DNA of 64,000 nt, taken from NCBI GenBank assembly GCA_022478985.1, contig JAKSZP010008046.1, forward strand, positions 1 to 64,000. The letters run 5' to 3'. This document shows, piece by piece, positions 32,805-43,302 of the stretch. The notes beneath the pieces are model-generated. The model searched no databases, was not told the DNA's origin, and saw only the letters and a list, made by a program, of their open reading frames with translations. Made by a program: the position numbers and the translations under genes. Each line of letters starts with the position of its first letter. Within the stretch, counting starts at the first letter, position 1. The DNA is from Massospora cicadina (Eukaryota; Entomophthoromycota; Entomophthoromycetes; Entomophthorales; Entomophthoraceae).

Positions 32805-33925
32805 TTGCAGAATCTAATCAAAAAAGTTCTTCCGCGAATACAAGCTGTGGAACAGCACCTGAATGAAGAAAGGGGAGTCCACCAAAAATTGCAACAACAA
32901 TATGAAACGCTGCAACAGGAAATACAGTTGATCAACAAACAGTTCATGGAGCATATTAGAGCTGCGGGGAACGTTGCAGTCAGTGGCAATTTGGAGATTG
33001 AACGTTATGACTCCATTATAGAATATTCTTCCAGTAATGACATGTATACCCCGCGTGACTCTACTTCCTTTGAGTTCATCACGTCGGATTTGAGCTCAAC
33101 TGGCTGGCGAACCAATGCGCCTGGTCCCTGCAGCAGAAGTGTGGAGCAAGGTGAAGCCGTGTGAATTGAGAACTTACCTCCTTTTAGTCATGATGGAAAC
33201 CTACATGGGTATTTTAAGCAATTTAAATTCTCTGCAGAAGGGGTTTCTGATTGACAAAAAGCAAAACTGTTGCTGTCTGCTCTTGATGTAGAAATCGCCA
33301 ATCAAGTTATTTGCTACCTCCCAAACAGTTCAGCATCTTATGAAGAAATTAAAGCGATTATTCTTCGTTTTTTTGGGGGTGTGACCAAAATGGACCAACG
33401 AAAAACCAATTTTCTGACTATACAATTTCATCAAGATGAGACCCTGTCAGATTTTGATGAACATTTTTCATTGGAAGCACATGTACTAATTGGAGCCAAC
33501 CTTTTATCCACTGAGGATGTGGGTATTGTGATGACGGTGGCCATCAAACCATATTGGGAATTATCTAATGCTATGTCCCATGTGTTGAATGAAGGAGAAG
33601 GACTCATTCAGATTGTAAATACTTTACACCGACTATCAGCCATGAACAGCGCCCCTAATATAGCCCACCAACCTTCTGTTACCTCCGCACTAAAGACTTC
33701 AGAGTATGAACTACAGCAGCTATGCTTTTATCCAACGGACGTATTTGTTTGCCATACTGTTCTGTGAATTTTTTCCAACCCAGATATGATCTGCCAGCTT
33801 GTTCCTGACCTTGAAACCATATCATTAATCATTGCACTGATCTTTCAACTGCAGGTTATATATGCAAGCCCTTCATGAATACTTGCTTCCAATGCAACCG
33901 GAGGGGGCATTATGTGGCAAACTGC
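32805..33925 (+). pseudogene. gag: Gag of element J
   Basis: Gag forms the particle and binds the RNA. The first open frame (32805-33164) reads a coiled coil (VEQHLNEERGVHQKLQQQ, YETLQQEIQLINKQFMEHI) and a Ser/Thr-rich tail. A second frame (33270-33767, 165 codons) is the capsid region, with KTNFLTIQFHQDETLSDFDE and GIVMTVAIKPYWELSNAM. At 33884-33925 an intact knuckle CFQCNRRGHYVANC (C-x2-C-x4-H-x4-C) follows in a third frame. The two frameshifts and a TGA near 33163 show decay. Elements C, D and H have the same capsid segment. The minus ORF 32759-32989 is a shadow. Confidence 0.9.
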
Positions 33926-34340
33926 CCTAATAAAACCACAATTGGCTGTGTTACTGATTGAGGAGACTTACAGGGAAAAGCTCAAGTGGAGTAGAGACAG
34001 GACGCTCCTCCTCCGCTATGTTAATCCACTTATACTTAATGAATCCCTCACTCCTAATTGGGAAGAATCTAAAACTCAAATGGATCAATTACTATACCAA
34101 CAGATTCCATCAGGAATCTCTGCTTATGGGTCCCAATGTATAGATTCACCCTCAAACTCTGTGTTTTGCCAGGAAGCGCTGAAGCCATATGCGTGGCAGA
34201 TCTTGGAACAGACTAGCACAAGTATCAAGGATTCATCAATGGCTGCTACTTCTTTGGTAGGAGTCCACAATGCCATTCTGGTGAAAAAATCATTAATGAG
34301 TACCCACAGGTTGGCAAGAGCATCCCCTCTTTCTTAAGTA
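33926..34340 (+). pseudogene. Linker between Gag and protease of element J
   Basis: A 141-codon open frame (33912-34337) crosses the end of the knuckle and leads towards the protease in a different frame. It contains AQVEWRQ-type drift and no recognised motif (segments [37 protein letters not shown]). Its openness may be chance or it may be the C-terminal tail of Gag. The 61-codon ORF 33958-34143 overlaps it in another frame. Confidence 0.4.
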
Positions 34341-35611
34341 ACAGCAAACTCCTGGATGTACACGCTCTAAACATTGATGGTTCCTCTTACTCAGAATGTA
34401 CTTATTGTGACATTTTCATCCAAAATACAAAAATCCAGGCTATCATTGATACTGGAGCCCCTGTGAACATAGTCTCTACCAGGTTGGTGTCTAAGCTCCT
34501 GCTCAAACTGGATGTGGATCATCAAGTGGTATATGGAACCACGGGGACACATAGCACTGTATCTGAAGGTGCTTATAGTGCGCTGCCCTTACGATTTGGG
34601 TCCATCCAGGCTTCCGCCCCAGCGGTGGTTCTGCCAAACAACAATTATGATATGCTAATCGGTGTAGCACTTATGAGAAAATCTGGTGTTGTGATAGACA
34701 TGGCGGAGGAATCACTTTACATTTTAGGACAACAGATTCCTGTTTATTTTACCTCATGTGGGATCCCAACAGATTCGTTCTGTTCTAGTCAAATCAACCT
34801 AGCTTACAGCGATGGAGTAATCCTCATGCACTATCAACAACTGAAGCAATGGACTAGGATTCTTCCCAACCAGATCTATGAATACAAGGGGATACCACTT
34901 CGAGTGGCTAGTGATTGTAGCATACCATCTGGGCACCAATGCATAGTAGGAACTGAGCTCAAAATTGATGTCCCAAAAGGGCTTATTGGTGAAATCATGG
35001 CGCCTTACCAATGCTCTCGACTTGAGCTACATGTGGATCCAGGGTTTCTGCTACCTGGGAATGGAGAAGTGAAAGTGCTGCTCGCAAATTTACAAAGAGA
35101 GACCATAACAATCTGGCAGCACCAAGTGGTGGCGTACTTACACTTTTCTCCTATAGAAGAGGTCCGCTGTATCCATGATTTTGGCTCGTGGGAGGATCTC
35201 AGATTGCCAACAAGCTCTCCTCTTGGCGTATTGACCGTGGTTCCACAGGAAGTGCTGACTGGATTATCAACGGAACAACAAGAACAGGCTATGGCTTTAT
35301 TTGAAAAGTATCAGGATATTTTCACATCTGATGATCACGATCTGGGGTGCGCTCAAGGGGTGGTACATTGGATAGATACTGGGGATCACCCTCCCATTTG
35401 TTCACGACCTATTAGATGTTCTAAAGCAGCGGAGGAAGTTGTTTCCAATGAGGTGGATAAACTTATACTGCAAGGGGTGTTAGAGCTGTCAAATAGTCCG
35501 TGGGCATCACCGGTGCTCATAGTAAAGAAAAAAGATGGCTCAAATTGGTTGGTTATCGACTATCACAAACTCAATAGCATAACAAAGAAGGATTCCTACC
35601 CTCTTCCATGA
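34341..35611 (+). pseudogene. pol: Protease, dUTPase-like domain and RT start of element J
   Basis: This is the longest open stretch in the window (382 codons from 34463, and open further upstream). The protease active site [12 protein letters not shown] (DTG at 34448-34456) is intact, with [18 protein letters not shown] (I-x-G-x-x-x-L) later. Residues about 143-231 of the 382 read as a dUTPase fold: [20 protein letters not shown], then [20 protein letters not shown], then [10 protein letters not shown]. The catalytic Asp and Tyr of motif III are replaced. The [16 protein letters not shown] linker and [20 protein letters not shown] open the RT. It stops at a TGA (35609-35611) where Arg is expected. 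The minus ORF 34799-35011 is a shadow. Confidence 0.88.
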
Positions 35612-36050
35612 ATTGATGATGCGTTAGATTGATTAGGAGGAGCGAACTATTTATTGGCCATGGATCTGATCTTGGGGTTATTGGCAGGTCAAATTGCCAT
35701 CAGCAGAACGGGAAAAATGCACTGTTATCACATCAAAAGGATTATATCAGCCTACTCGCATGCCACAAGGGTTGTGAAACGCCCCAGCTACATTCCAGCG
35801 TGCCATGGATACGATTCTAGGTGATTTAAAGTTGTACTACATAATAGTTTATCGTGACATTATCAACATGTTCTCATGGATGTTTACTGAACACCTTGGC
35901 CATTTAGAACAAGTGTTTTGATGCCTCGCTGCCACTAATATTAAAATCAAGCCTCGAAAGTGCCATTTCTGAAAAGAAAAATTGGAATACCTTGGGTTTG
36001 TCATGGATTCAAATAGGCTTAAACTGCAGCTAAAAAAGTGGAAGTGATAA
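35612..36050 (+). pseudogene. pol: Reverse transcriptase, element J
   Basis: RT continues past the TGA: IDDALDxLGGANYLLAMDL, SGYWQVKLPSAEREKCTVIT, LYQPTRMPQG, NAPATFQRAMDTILGDLK, then IVYRDIINMFS where the catalytic Y-x-D-D box should be (both Asp positions disturbed), then HLEQVF and CHFxKEKLEYLGFVMDS near 35970-36010. It shows at least five stops, chiefly TGA. With element H it defines this lineage's TRMPQGLxNAPATFQR signature. Confidence 0.9.
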
Positions 36051-36660
36051 GCAAGATGACCCGCCCAGGTAGTAAGCGGGACATTCAAGTGTTTCTGGGG
36101 ATGGTTGGGTACTACCACCGGTTCATTCCCAAAATTCAGTTGTATCAGGGTCCCACTTTTCGAGTTGCTGAAGAAAAACACTTCTTTTGATTGGACGGAA
36201 GAATGCCAGAATGCTTTTGACATATTGCACACTGCATTAGCAAGTGAACCCATATTGCAATATCCCAACTTCAACAAACAGTTCATAGTGCAAACAGATG
36301 CTTCTCTCTCCACTATAGGGGCATTATACCAGAAGGATGATGATGGCGTGGAGCATCCTGTCGCCTTCTGTAGTCAAGGCATGAGCTGTCATGAACAGAA
36401 CTACACTGTTACTGAGCGAGAATATTTAGCAGTAATCTACATTTATAAACAGTTTTGGTTATATCTGCATGGGGTATGATTCAAGTAGTAACGGACCATG
36501 CTTCCTTGCGTTGGTTGCAGAATCTGCATGAACTTGAAGGGCGACTCGCACATTAGGCATTAAAGCTTTAAGCATATGATTTTGAGATTATACACCATCC
36601 AGGAGCTAAACACCAAAATGAGGATTGTCTCTCTTGGCTGCCAACAGTCGCTATTACAGC
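36051..36660 (+). pseudogene. pol: RT connection and RNase H, element J
   Basis: KMTRPGSKRDIQVFLGMVGY and YHRF near 36055-36120 give the F-L-G-x-x-x-Y-Y-R-x-F box. The 124-codon frame 36105-36479 then reads FDWTEECQNAFDILHTALAS, QFIVQTDASLSTIGALYQ (catalytic D-A-S) and TVTEREYLAVIYIYKQFWLY (catalytic Glu). VVTDHASLRWLQNLHELEGR and FEIIHHPGAKHQNEDCLSWL follow. RNase H degrades template RNA. The minus ORF 35849-36313 is antisense. Confidence 0.9.
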
Positions 36661-36679
36661 GTATTTAGCTGACGTAATG

Positions 36680-37447
36680 TATGAGAAGATGGTGGTAAAC
36701 AGATACCAGGATGAGCTGCCGCATGTGATCAAGGTATTAGATGGACTTAGGGCGGATACTTTCCTACGTGGGGGAGAACTATATAAGCGGATTGGAGACA
36801 TGATGTTGAGTTTCCCTAAACCTTCAGCCCAACCTGCAATAATTATGGATGCTCATCGGGCTGTAGGTCACAGAGGATTGCTTAAAACACTGGAGATGTT
36901 GTGACCCCAATATCACTGGTAAAGCATGCATTACAACATATTGGAAATGGTTAGTTGTTGTCATAAGTGTCAAGTGTAAAAACCATTCCACAAGTGAACC
37001 ACATACCAGCTGGTTAAACCACAGTTTTCCTGGAACACCGTTTTTATTGATGTAGTGGGACCTCTTCCAACTAGTGCCAATCAATCCAAGTATATTATTG
37101 TCACTATAGATCATCTGACTTGATGGGTGGAGGCCAGGGCCATCAACGAACTGGGCGCAGTCACTACTGCCAAATTCATCATGGAGTGTGTTGTACAGTG
37201 ACATGGCTGCCCACAATTTATTTTAACAGATAACGGAACCAATTACACTTTGCACATTCTGCCAAAGTTGAACAAGTTGATGGCGATCCATGGGGTTTTA
37301 ACCACCCCATATCATCCAGAATCAAATGGAATGGTAGAGAGGGTTAATGGAACCCTAATGAACATCCTCCGTAGTTTGTAAATGATAAATCCTCAGAATG
37401 GAGCGCCCTTCTACCCACAGCTGTATTCACATACAATATTAGCTATC
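36680..37447 (+). pseudogene. pol: Integrase, element J, part 1 (left of LINE)
   Basis: The zinc-binding start reads AHRAVGHRGLLKTLEML and SCCHKCQV. The core reads WNTVFIDVVGPLPTSANQSK (first Asp), [19 protein letters not shown] (second Asp) and [20 protein letters not shown] (third, Glu), so the D,D35E triad is present. The part ends in ILAIIH near 37450 and the text YHSF-TGK is split by the LINE. It resumes at 42847. Stops occur at TGG and CGA-derived sites. The minus ORF 36824-37216 is a shadow. Confidence 0.9.
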
Positions 37448-37462
37448 ATTCATTCACTGGTA
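37448..37462 (+). repeat. Left target-site duplicate of the LINE
   Basis: ATTCATTCACTGGTA, identical to 42847-42861. Fifteen base pairs, a normal length for APE-type LINE insertion. Confidence 0.9.
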
Positions 37463-37539
37463 GCTTTTCTTTCCCGTTATTTATCACTTTTAGTAACACA
37501 ATTATATAAAATTTCTCTGAGATTGACAATCAACCTGGA

Positions 37540-38420
37540 ATATGAGCAAATTTGTCTGCAACAATACAAGTTAGCAAAAGTGGCCAGCATGAAAGGCCCA
37601 AAGCCCTCCCAACCCACCATGGAAAAACGCCCCAGCGGAATGTTGACACACCCTCCCACCAAAAAGGGTGAGTACAGCGCTGCACCCAAAGTTTTGCAAT
37701 TCCTGCAAAAAATGAGCGCATATACCAAAATTGAACACTCCCAACCCTTGTCCTCCCTTGAGCACGGCCTTAAATTATGGTTGGCGATACTTCCCTTGAA
37801 TCATGGGAAAAAATGGAGGGGCCTTCTCTGCGACTTTCCCAAACACTGTCTTGGTAAATTACAAAAATCTACACAGAGGATGGGTGGACGTCGGGTTCAT
37901 GTCCATGGAAGAAGCAGCAGATACAGCGAAAATTAAATTCTCCATAAAAATCAACAATGAAGGCCACACCATCTGCACGGTGCGCATGTGATTGAATGAG
38001 GCAAATGACCTATTCATTGTATTTGACCAACTCCCGAGCACCATGCACCATAATATCCTTGCAGATGAACTCCATGGGGGCCTCGGAGGTTATGGAGTTA
38101 TCAAACAGTTTGAATTTGAAAAATTTCCCCTCCTTCCCCACCTGTGCACAGGAAAGGCAATAGCCATTATTGAACCAGATCAGGACGTGGCAGAAGATAT
38201 CACCCTCATTCCCCGCACAGCGATCATCAACCTCCCCAATGGCAGCATATCTTGCCCCTTCCATATCACACCAGAACACACCCCACCTATCTGCAAATTC
38301 TGCTCAGCAATAGGCCACAAAGGCTATGAATGCCCATCAAGTGCGGGATTGAAGCACCGGAATTTTGTGGGGACAATATGGATGAAACAAGCCCAACTTT
38401 TGGCAAAGTTAAGGACTCCA
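37540..38420 (+). pseudogene. LINE ORF1 (RNA-binding, CCHC)
   Basis: ORF1 proteins of LINEs bind their own RNA. In the frame from 37803, GWVDVGFMSMEEAADTAKIK and, after a TGA, YGVIKQFEFEKFPLL read like an RRM-type fold. AIIEPDQDVAEDITLIPRTA follows. The knuckle CKFCSAIGHKGYEC (C-x2-C-x4-H-x4-C) is intact near 38290-38333. The 202-codon frame 37992-38600 holds most of it; the N-terminal part is in another frame (37382-37936), which runs over the insertion junction, so its first codons belong to element J. Minus ORFs here (for example 37477-37765 and 38010-38279) are shadows. Confidence 0.8.
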
Positions 38421-38490
38421 CTTTTGCCTTCTATTGGGGCAAAAGAGCTGATATTGCTTTGGTCAAGCCTGTCTCACGCAAGGACTGCCA

Positions 38491-38931
38491 TTGCGCATGA
38501 CTGCCCGCAAGCAGGCTGCGAATTCCACCGAGACCCAAACTCACACCACAATTTCCACGGAACAAATTCAGGCAGATGCCATGGCCGCACAGTGGAATAA
38601 CCAATCAGATCCTCCACATAAAACCCAACACAACCAAAACAATGAAATTTTTGGACACAACCAATCAAACACTTCCAACCAAGCGGGAGCAGATCCACTT
38701 TGCACCACTGGGGATCCTCCCAGCCAATCACATGTGATAGGCAATGATATGGAAGACCACTTCAGCCAATCACAATGTGACAACACCTATGCACAAGACC
38801 CAATCACCCCAACTCCTAGTTTCTGCCCATCAAACTCACAGGCAAATGGCAAAAAAATTCTTTTAATGAGGCAAAAGCCAACCCACGCCAGACCCAAAAT
38901 CCACGGAGTAATCCAAGCCAGAAGAAATTGA
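38491..38931 (+). CDS. LINE ORF1 C-terminal or inter-ORF region, 146 codons
   Basis: An open frame rich in Asn, Gln, Ser, Thr and His (TETQTHTTISTEQIQ, HKTQHNQNNEIFGHNQSNTS). It starts with a frame change after the knuckle frame and ends at TGA (38929-38931). Low complexity of this kind is common at the tail of LINE ORF1 proteins. It has no domain I can name. The four minus ORFs on top of it are shadows. Confidence 0.5.
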   Translation: MRMTARKQAANSTETQTHTTISTEQIQADAMAAQWNNQSDPPHKTQHNQNNEIFGHNQSNTSNQAGADPLCTTGDPPSQSHVIGNDMEDHFSQSQCDNTYAQDPITPTPSFCPSNSQANGKKILLMRQKPTHARPKIHGVIQARRN

Positions 38932-39024
38932 ACAATGTCAGCACCAAGGCCGCCGACCAACACACTGGAACAAATCTGGCTAGTCGACCTCATACTTGCA
39001 GTATGACTCACAATAAGGAACTGG

Positions 39025-39860
39025 GTGACCTCAGTGGGTCACCCCAGCGTTCCTGATGTGCAGACTACCACAATCAACATAAGGACGCTCAACATCGTGG
39101 GAGCCAAGGCCCCCATGTCCCAGGCCAGAATAATGGCTTTCCTGCGCAATATCCCCATGGATATCTTGGCTATCCAAGAACCCCACTGTCCACTGGGGGA
39201 GGAGGAGTCATGGTCAACCATGCTCCTTCTGGCAAAATTCTTTTGGATACACCATTATGGGATGGTAATTCAAACAAACTACAACTTTCCAGTAAAATCC
39301 AAAGCACATCCTCCCACCTGGAGGGATGGCTGCTCCTAGCGAACCTTGAGTGGAATGGAGAGAATTTTGCCGTGGCATGCGTGTATGCCCCAAATGATCT
39401 GAATGACTGCCAAAAATCTTTTCCAATATCCTCTCAATCCATTTCTCCGAGGCAACATTTTTTGCAGGAGATTTCAACTGCTGGCTTAACACCAATACTG
39501 ACCTCTGGCCCAAGTCTAGGGCTATAACCAGTGGCCACACAGAACTATGCATACTAAAGGCAACGTTGGGCCTATGCGACACCATTCCCAAACAAGCCCC
39601 CACCCTGGCCAACATGATGAGGCCCCACCACAACAATAACCAGCTGGTCTCAATGACCTGGATTGACCTGATGCTCGCCCCTGTAGACTTATGGCACCGA
39701 GTATCAAACTTTACAACAACAATTATCCCTTTCTCCAACCATCAAATGGTCTTGATAGCAATATCATTCTCAGAAAAATATGAAAAACCACCAACCTGGC
39801 ACAGAGTTCACCTGAGCACCATCCACCTTCCAGAGCTTAAAGTTTGGATTGAGACAGTGC
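39025..39860 (+). pseudogene. LINE ORF2, APE endonuclease
   Basis: The endonuclease nicks target DNA to start insertion. The first frame reads TTTINIRTLNIVGAKAPMSQ and MDILAIQEPHCPLG, with the catalytic Glu in Q-E-P-H at 39175-39183. A second frame reads WLLLANLEWNGENFAVACVY then APNDLND. A third reads FFAGDFNCWLN (GDFN at 39467-39478). MTWIDLMLAP and FSNHQMVLI give the S-D-H end motif, with D changed to N. Three frames are needed, so it is dead. The 174-codon minus ORF 39214-39738 is its antisense. Confidence 0.85.
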
Positions 39861-40300
39861 TAACAACACAGCAAGAGAAACATACACCTGATGGGAATCC
39901 TATCGCTGAGTGGGACATATTTAAGGCTCATGCAACCAAGAAAGCCTGCCACCTAAACTCCAGAAAAACAGCTGCAATGTATGCGACAATCAACAAGGCT
40001 ATCAGACAGCTTCAACACTTAGAGAACAACACACCTCGCAAGGGATACACCCCCAATGGGGCTGCCTGTGGTTCCAGCTATTGACACAGGTAAACTCCCT
40101 CTTTAGGAAACACCAGCATTACACCGAAGTATGCTATAAATCAAAATACATTTTATCCAGAGAAACTCATTTGACCCAATTTTTCCGCCATTTTAAACCA
40201 ATTTCAACATTGGTGTCCTGCACACAGGTCTGCCGAGCAGATGACACAATGGCATCTACACCATAATAAATATCAGCTGAATTACACCAATTTTACACTG
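39861..40300 (+). pseudogene. LINE ORF2, linker between endonuclease and RT
   Basis: The open frame continues from 39566 to 40084 (172 codons) with EWDIFKAHATKKACHLNSRK, then changes frame. From 40081 it reads SLFRKHQHYTEVCYKSKYIL, a stretch typical of the segment before the RT. Minus ORF 40293-40628 nearby is a shadow of the RT. Confidence 0.7.
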
Positions 40301-41336
40301 ACCTGTACACGGCGGATTTCGCATCACCTAACAAAATTAAAAAATTTCTATCATCCACTAATATTGATACTATAGCTGGACAACCAGACCTTGCAGCACC
40401 CATAACTAAAGATGAACTATGGGAGATAATAAGATTAACCCCACACAACAAGTGCCCTGGGCCTGATGGCCTTCCATATGAATTTGTCAAAAAATATTTT
40501 AAACATATCGCACCAATACTACTGGCAACTATGAATAAGTGCCTGGAAGACACATCCCTTCTACCTGGTGGCCAAGACGCATACGTGGTCACACTATTCA
40601 AAAAAGGAGACCAGGCAGATCTAAACAACTAGCGCCCAATTGCTCTCACCAATACTGGCACTAGAATACTAACCAAAATTTTAGCCAAACGTCTGGGTTG
40701 CATTGCTCAGACAACCCTCTCCCCCCATCAATTTGGATTCATCCCAAATCGCTCAATTTGGGATAATATCCACACAATTGCCAACATCTGCCAAGCTAAT
40801 CCCACAGGTGCCCTTGCTTTCCTGGACCAAAAGAAAGCATACGACCGAGTACACTGGGGATACCTAGAACAATGTCTGAAGGCTTTCAACCTACTACCCT
40901 GCTTTATAAACTGGGCGCTCCTCCTAACGCGCTCAGCCAGGTTTGCAATCAGAGGCCCAGGTTTCCTAACTGACACCATCACCCCCAAAGGGGCCTTAAA
41001 CAAGGTGACCCGCTTAGCCCCTTACTATACAATTTTACCCTTGACCCCCTCCTCCGCATTGCAAACTCAAAGCTCACCGGAATCAGGTTGGAGGGACAAC
41101 CACCAACCAAAATGCTCGCCTTTGCTGACGACTGCGTTGTTGGAGTCTCAGGCAATAGGGATGCCAGGGCGATTGAGCGCATTATTCATCATTATGAGTC
41201 AGTGAGTAACGCCATGCTAAACAAACAGAAAACAGAGGTAATTGTTATTGGAAAATTCAGTACAAACTGGGCCCCACCCTATAACCACCACACAAATCAA
41301 CCAACCACACATCCAACCACACAACAACGATCCTAG
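40301..41336 (+). pseudogene. LINE ORF2, reverse transcriptase
   Basis: RT motifs are read in order: APITKDELWEIIRLTP, HNKCPGPDGLPYEFVKKYF (motif 0/1), DAYVVTLFKKGDQADLNN, then RPIALTNTGTRILTKILAKR after one TAG in place of Trp. HQFGFIPNRSIWDNIHTI, GALAFLDQKKAYDRVHWGYL, a frameshift near 41000, LDPLLRIANSKLTGI and MLAFADDCVVGVSG follow. The catalytic F-A-D-D is at 41121-41132. NAMLNKQKTEVIVIG ends the palm. One stop and one frameshift only. Fungal L1/Tx1-like RTs share the AFLDQxKAYDRVxWxYL form. Confidence 0.9.
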
Positions 41337-41379
41337 CCAGTAAAACCACTGTGTTTACCCTTTGCACACCACCCTGCCA

Positions 41380-41846
41380 CCAACCCAGTACGTCATCTGG
41401 GCATATGGCTTGAAACCGGTGGATATGCACTTGACACCATAGAAACCAACATTTTGGACATCACAAAAAGAATGACATGTATGCGGAGGAGTAAAGCCAG
41501 CCTAACTGGAAGAGTGTTAGCCAACTCCCTGATACTATCAAAGTTATGGTTTGCTGCCCACGCGATCCCCTTCTCCGCCAATTTTACCAACGCATTCTAC
41601 AAGCTCCTGCAGAACTGGCTATGGTCTGGATACCGTGCACCTGCCAGACTGGAGACCATGTATGGCCCACGGAAGAGAGGCGGGATAGGGCTGCTCAACT
41701 TCACAGAAAGAGCTACGCAAATCCTAGGCTCATGGATAGCCTCCACGACGTCACCCAACCCACCATCCCCCCACTGGGCCAAGGCAGCCCAAACCAATTT
41801 TGCAAGGGCACTACATCTGAGGTCCCCTAAAACCCGGCGACCCTGA
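41380..41846 (+). pseudogene. LINE ORF2, thumb and post-RT region
   Basis: HLGIWLETGGYALDT (near 41394, H-L-G motif) opens it, then an open frame of 130 codons (41454-41846) with SLTGRVLANSLILSKLWFAA, NWLWSGYRAPARLETMYGPR and GIGLLNFTERATQILGSW. This block (L-x-x-x-L-W-x-A, then the W-x-G-x-x-P-R-L segment) is standard after the RT of L1/Tx1-type LINEs. Ends at TGA 41844-41846. The plus ORF 41546-41830 and minus ORF 41597-41887 are shadows. Confidence 0.85.
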
Positions 41847-42059
41847 TGAAGCACCTTGTAACACACCCAAACGCCACCGGACCACACAACACCAATAAGT
41901 ATTTCAAACGCATCCTATACAACCTAAGACAAGGGGATTGGAGCTTCTCCTATGCACAGCAATCCGAAGACAATCACATTCAAATGGATATGTGCAACTC
42001 CACAGAGGACAAACGGTGTCTAATGTACCTACCCATTACCACCCTTCCCTCTGTCCAGG

Positions 42060-42596
42060 ATTGACTACCTAGACCACCAAGACATCCCATATGACTTGAA
42101 CACCCAAAAACAGGTGTGGAACCTCGTCACCTGCCCCCTCCTATCCCCACAAGTGTGCTCCACAATGTGGCGATACATGCACCATACATATAGAATAGCC
42201 GACCATACTTTCTCTATGTTTGAGACATGCGCCATCTGTGGCGGACCCAACACACTAGCGCACCGCCTGGAAGAGTGCCCGCCTTCTGTACATATCTGGG
42301 CCAACGTGATGCACCTGTTTCAACAAGCACCTACAACCAAATTCCGACTATCACGCAATATCATGGCACTCAACATGGCCTCACCTATCCCCCAGACACT
42401 GAGGGCTCTAATTGTGTGCATTGCAATATGGTACATCCACACAATTACCCTTGACGCCTTCAACGGGATCTTCCACAATCTCAACCAAGCCATCATCAAG
42501 TTCCACAACCATTTGACTGACCATTTTCAAGCCTGGCTGTTTGGCTCACTCCAACACAAATGGAAGAAACGGATGGGCACCTGGATTTCAATCTAG
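42060..42596 (+). pseudogene. LINE ORF2, C-terminal CCHC region
   Basis: The open frame 42096-42596 (166 codons) reads QVWNLVTCPLLSPQVCSTMW, then the cysteine-histidine cluster CAICGGPNTLAHRLEEC (C-x2-C-x7-H-x4-C) near 42232-42282, then SVHIWANVMHLFQ. This is the C-terminal zinc region of many APE LINEs. It ends at TAG 42594-42596. The 60-bp stretch before it is frameshifted. The rest to 42846 is the 3' UTR, with no conserved structure I can see. Confidence 0.85.
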
Positions 42597-42846
42597 TTCC
42601 TTCGTTATGACATTGAAAACCTCACAGTCTTCATAGGCGGTACACCCTACTAGCCCATGAGTTGCCATGCCACTCAAGGTCTAGCCACCCACCACCCATG
42701 GCCCCCCAGCCACACCAAAGTGTGCCAAGTCGTATCTTTTGAGTTCCTTTGTTCTGCGCTCTCTTCCCATTTCTGTTTTCCACTTTCCCTGCTCCTACAT
42801 ATCGGATGTGTCTGTCCCCTGGTCGGCCATCCTCATATTAATAAAA

Positions 42847-42861
42847 ATTCATTCACTGGTA
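42847..42861 (+). repeat. Right target-site duplicate of the LINE
   Basis: ATTCATTCACTGGTA, identical to 37448-37462. The integrase text continues GKSPFKLLYA straight after it. Confidence 0.9.
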
Positions 42862-43260
42862 AGAGTCCGTTCAAACTGTTGTATGCTTGACATCCAGCTT
42901 TGCCTGCTTTGCTTTATTCGTGTGTATAGGATACTGGTGGAGTGGACCTCCAGCGTTATTTGAAGACTCTTATGGATACATTAATCAAGCTGCAATTGGA
43001 ATCCTACTCCACCAGTTTGGCACAAGAAGATTTGCAATCAAGAGGCTGATCAGAAGCGACAAAGCGGACTTCCACTGTACTCCATAGGGGACCATGTTTT
43101 ATTCTACGATCAGCACAGTTTTGGGAGGAAAAACAAGCTTTCTAGCATCTGGTTTGGTCCGTTTGAGATAATCGAAAAGACTGGAACAGATTTTTACACC
43201 ATCAAGGAACCTGCAAGGGGTTAAACCATCAACTGAGTTCATGCAAAGTTCCTTCAAGCC
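42862..43260 (+). pseudogene. pol: Integrase, element J, part 2 (right of LINE)
   Basis: It continues the reading GKSPFKLLYA, then LKTLMDTLIKLQLESYSTSL near 42960-43015. The GPY/F module reads KNKLSSIWFGPFEIIEKTG near 43130-43190 and YTIKEPARG near 43195-43220. Element A at 1-641 is closely alike here. The protein ends just before the polypurine tract at 43290. ORFs 42657-43087 mix LINE UTR and integrase in other frames. Confidence 0.85.
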
Positions 43261-43289
43261 TAAAAACAGTGAGAACATATCGTCCAGTC

Positions 43290-43302
43290 AAAGGGGGGGT
43301 AA
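43290..43302 (+). other. Polypurine tract of element J
   Basis: AAAGGGGGGGTAA directly before the 3' LTR. Confidence 0.8.

Larger units (their letters stand above)
37463..42846 (+). mobile_element. APE-type LINE (L1/Tx1-like), near full length
   Basis: A non-LTR retrotransposon bounded by a perfect 15-bp target duplication, inserted in the integrase of element J. It has an ORF1 with an RRM-like segment and a CCHC knuckle, and an ORF2 with an APE endonuclease, an RT with an intact FADD box, and a C-terminal CCHC. The 3' end runs into CTCATATTAATAAAA, a very short A-rich tail. Few stops compared with the Gypsy copies, so it is the younger insertion. Base use (richer in C on this strand) differs visibly from its host element. 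Confidence 0.92.

Noticed and set aside
36824..37216. 130-codon minus-strand ORF as a gene
   Set aside because: Antisense of the J integrase core.
37477..37765. Three overlapping minus-strand ORFs (60-83 codons) as small genes
   Set aside because: They overlap in three frames opposite LINE ORF1 and share no motif; low stop density here comes from local base composition.
39214..39738. 174-codon minus-strand ORF as a gene
   Set aside because: It is the antisense of the LINE endonuclease, which shows QEPH and GDFN motifs on the plus strand.
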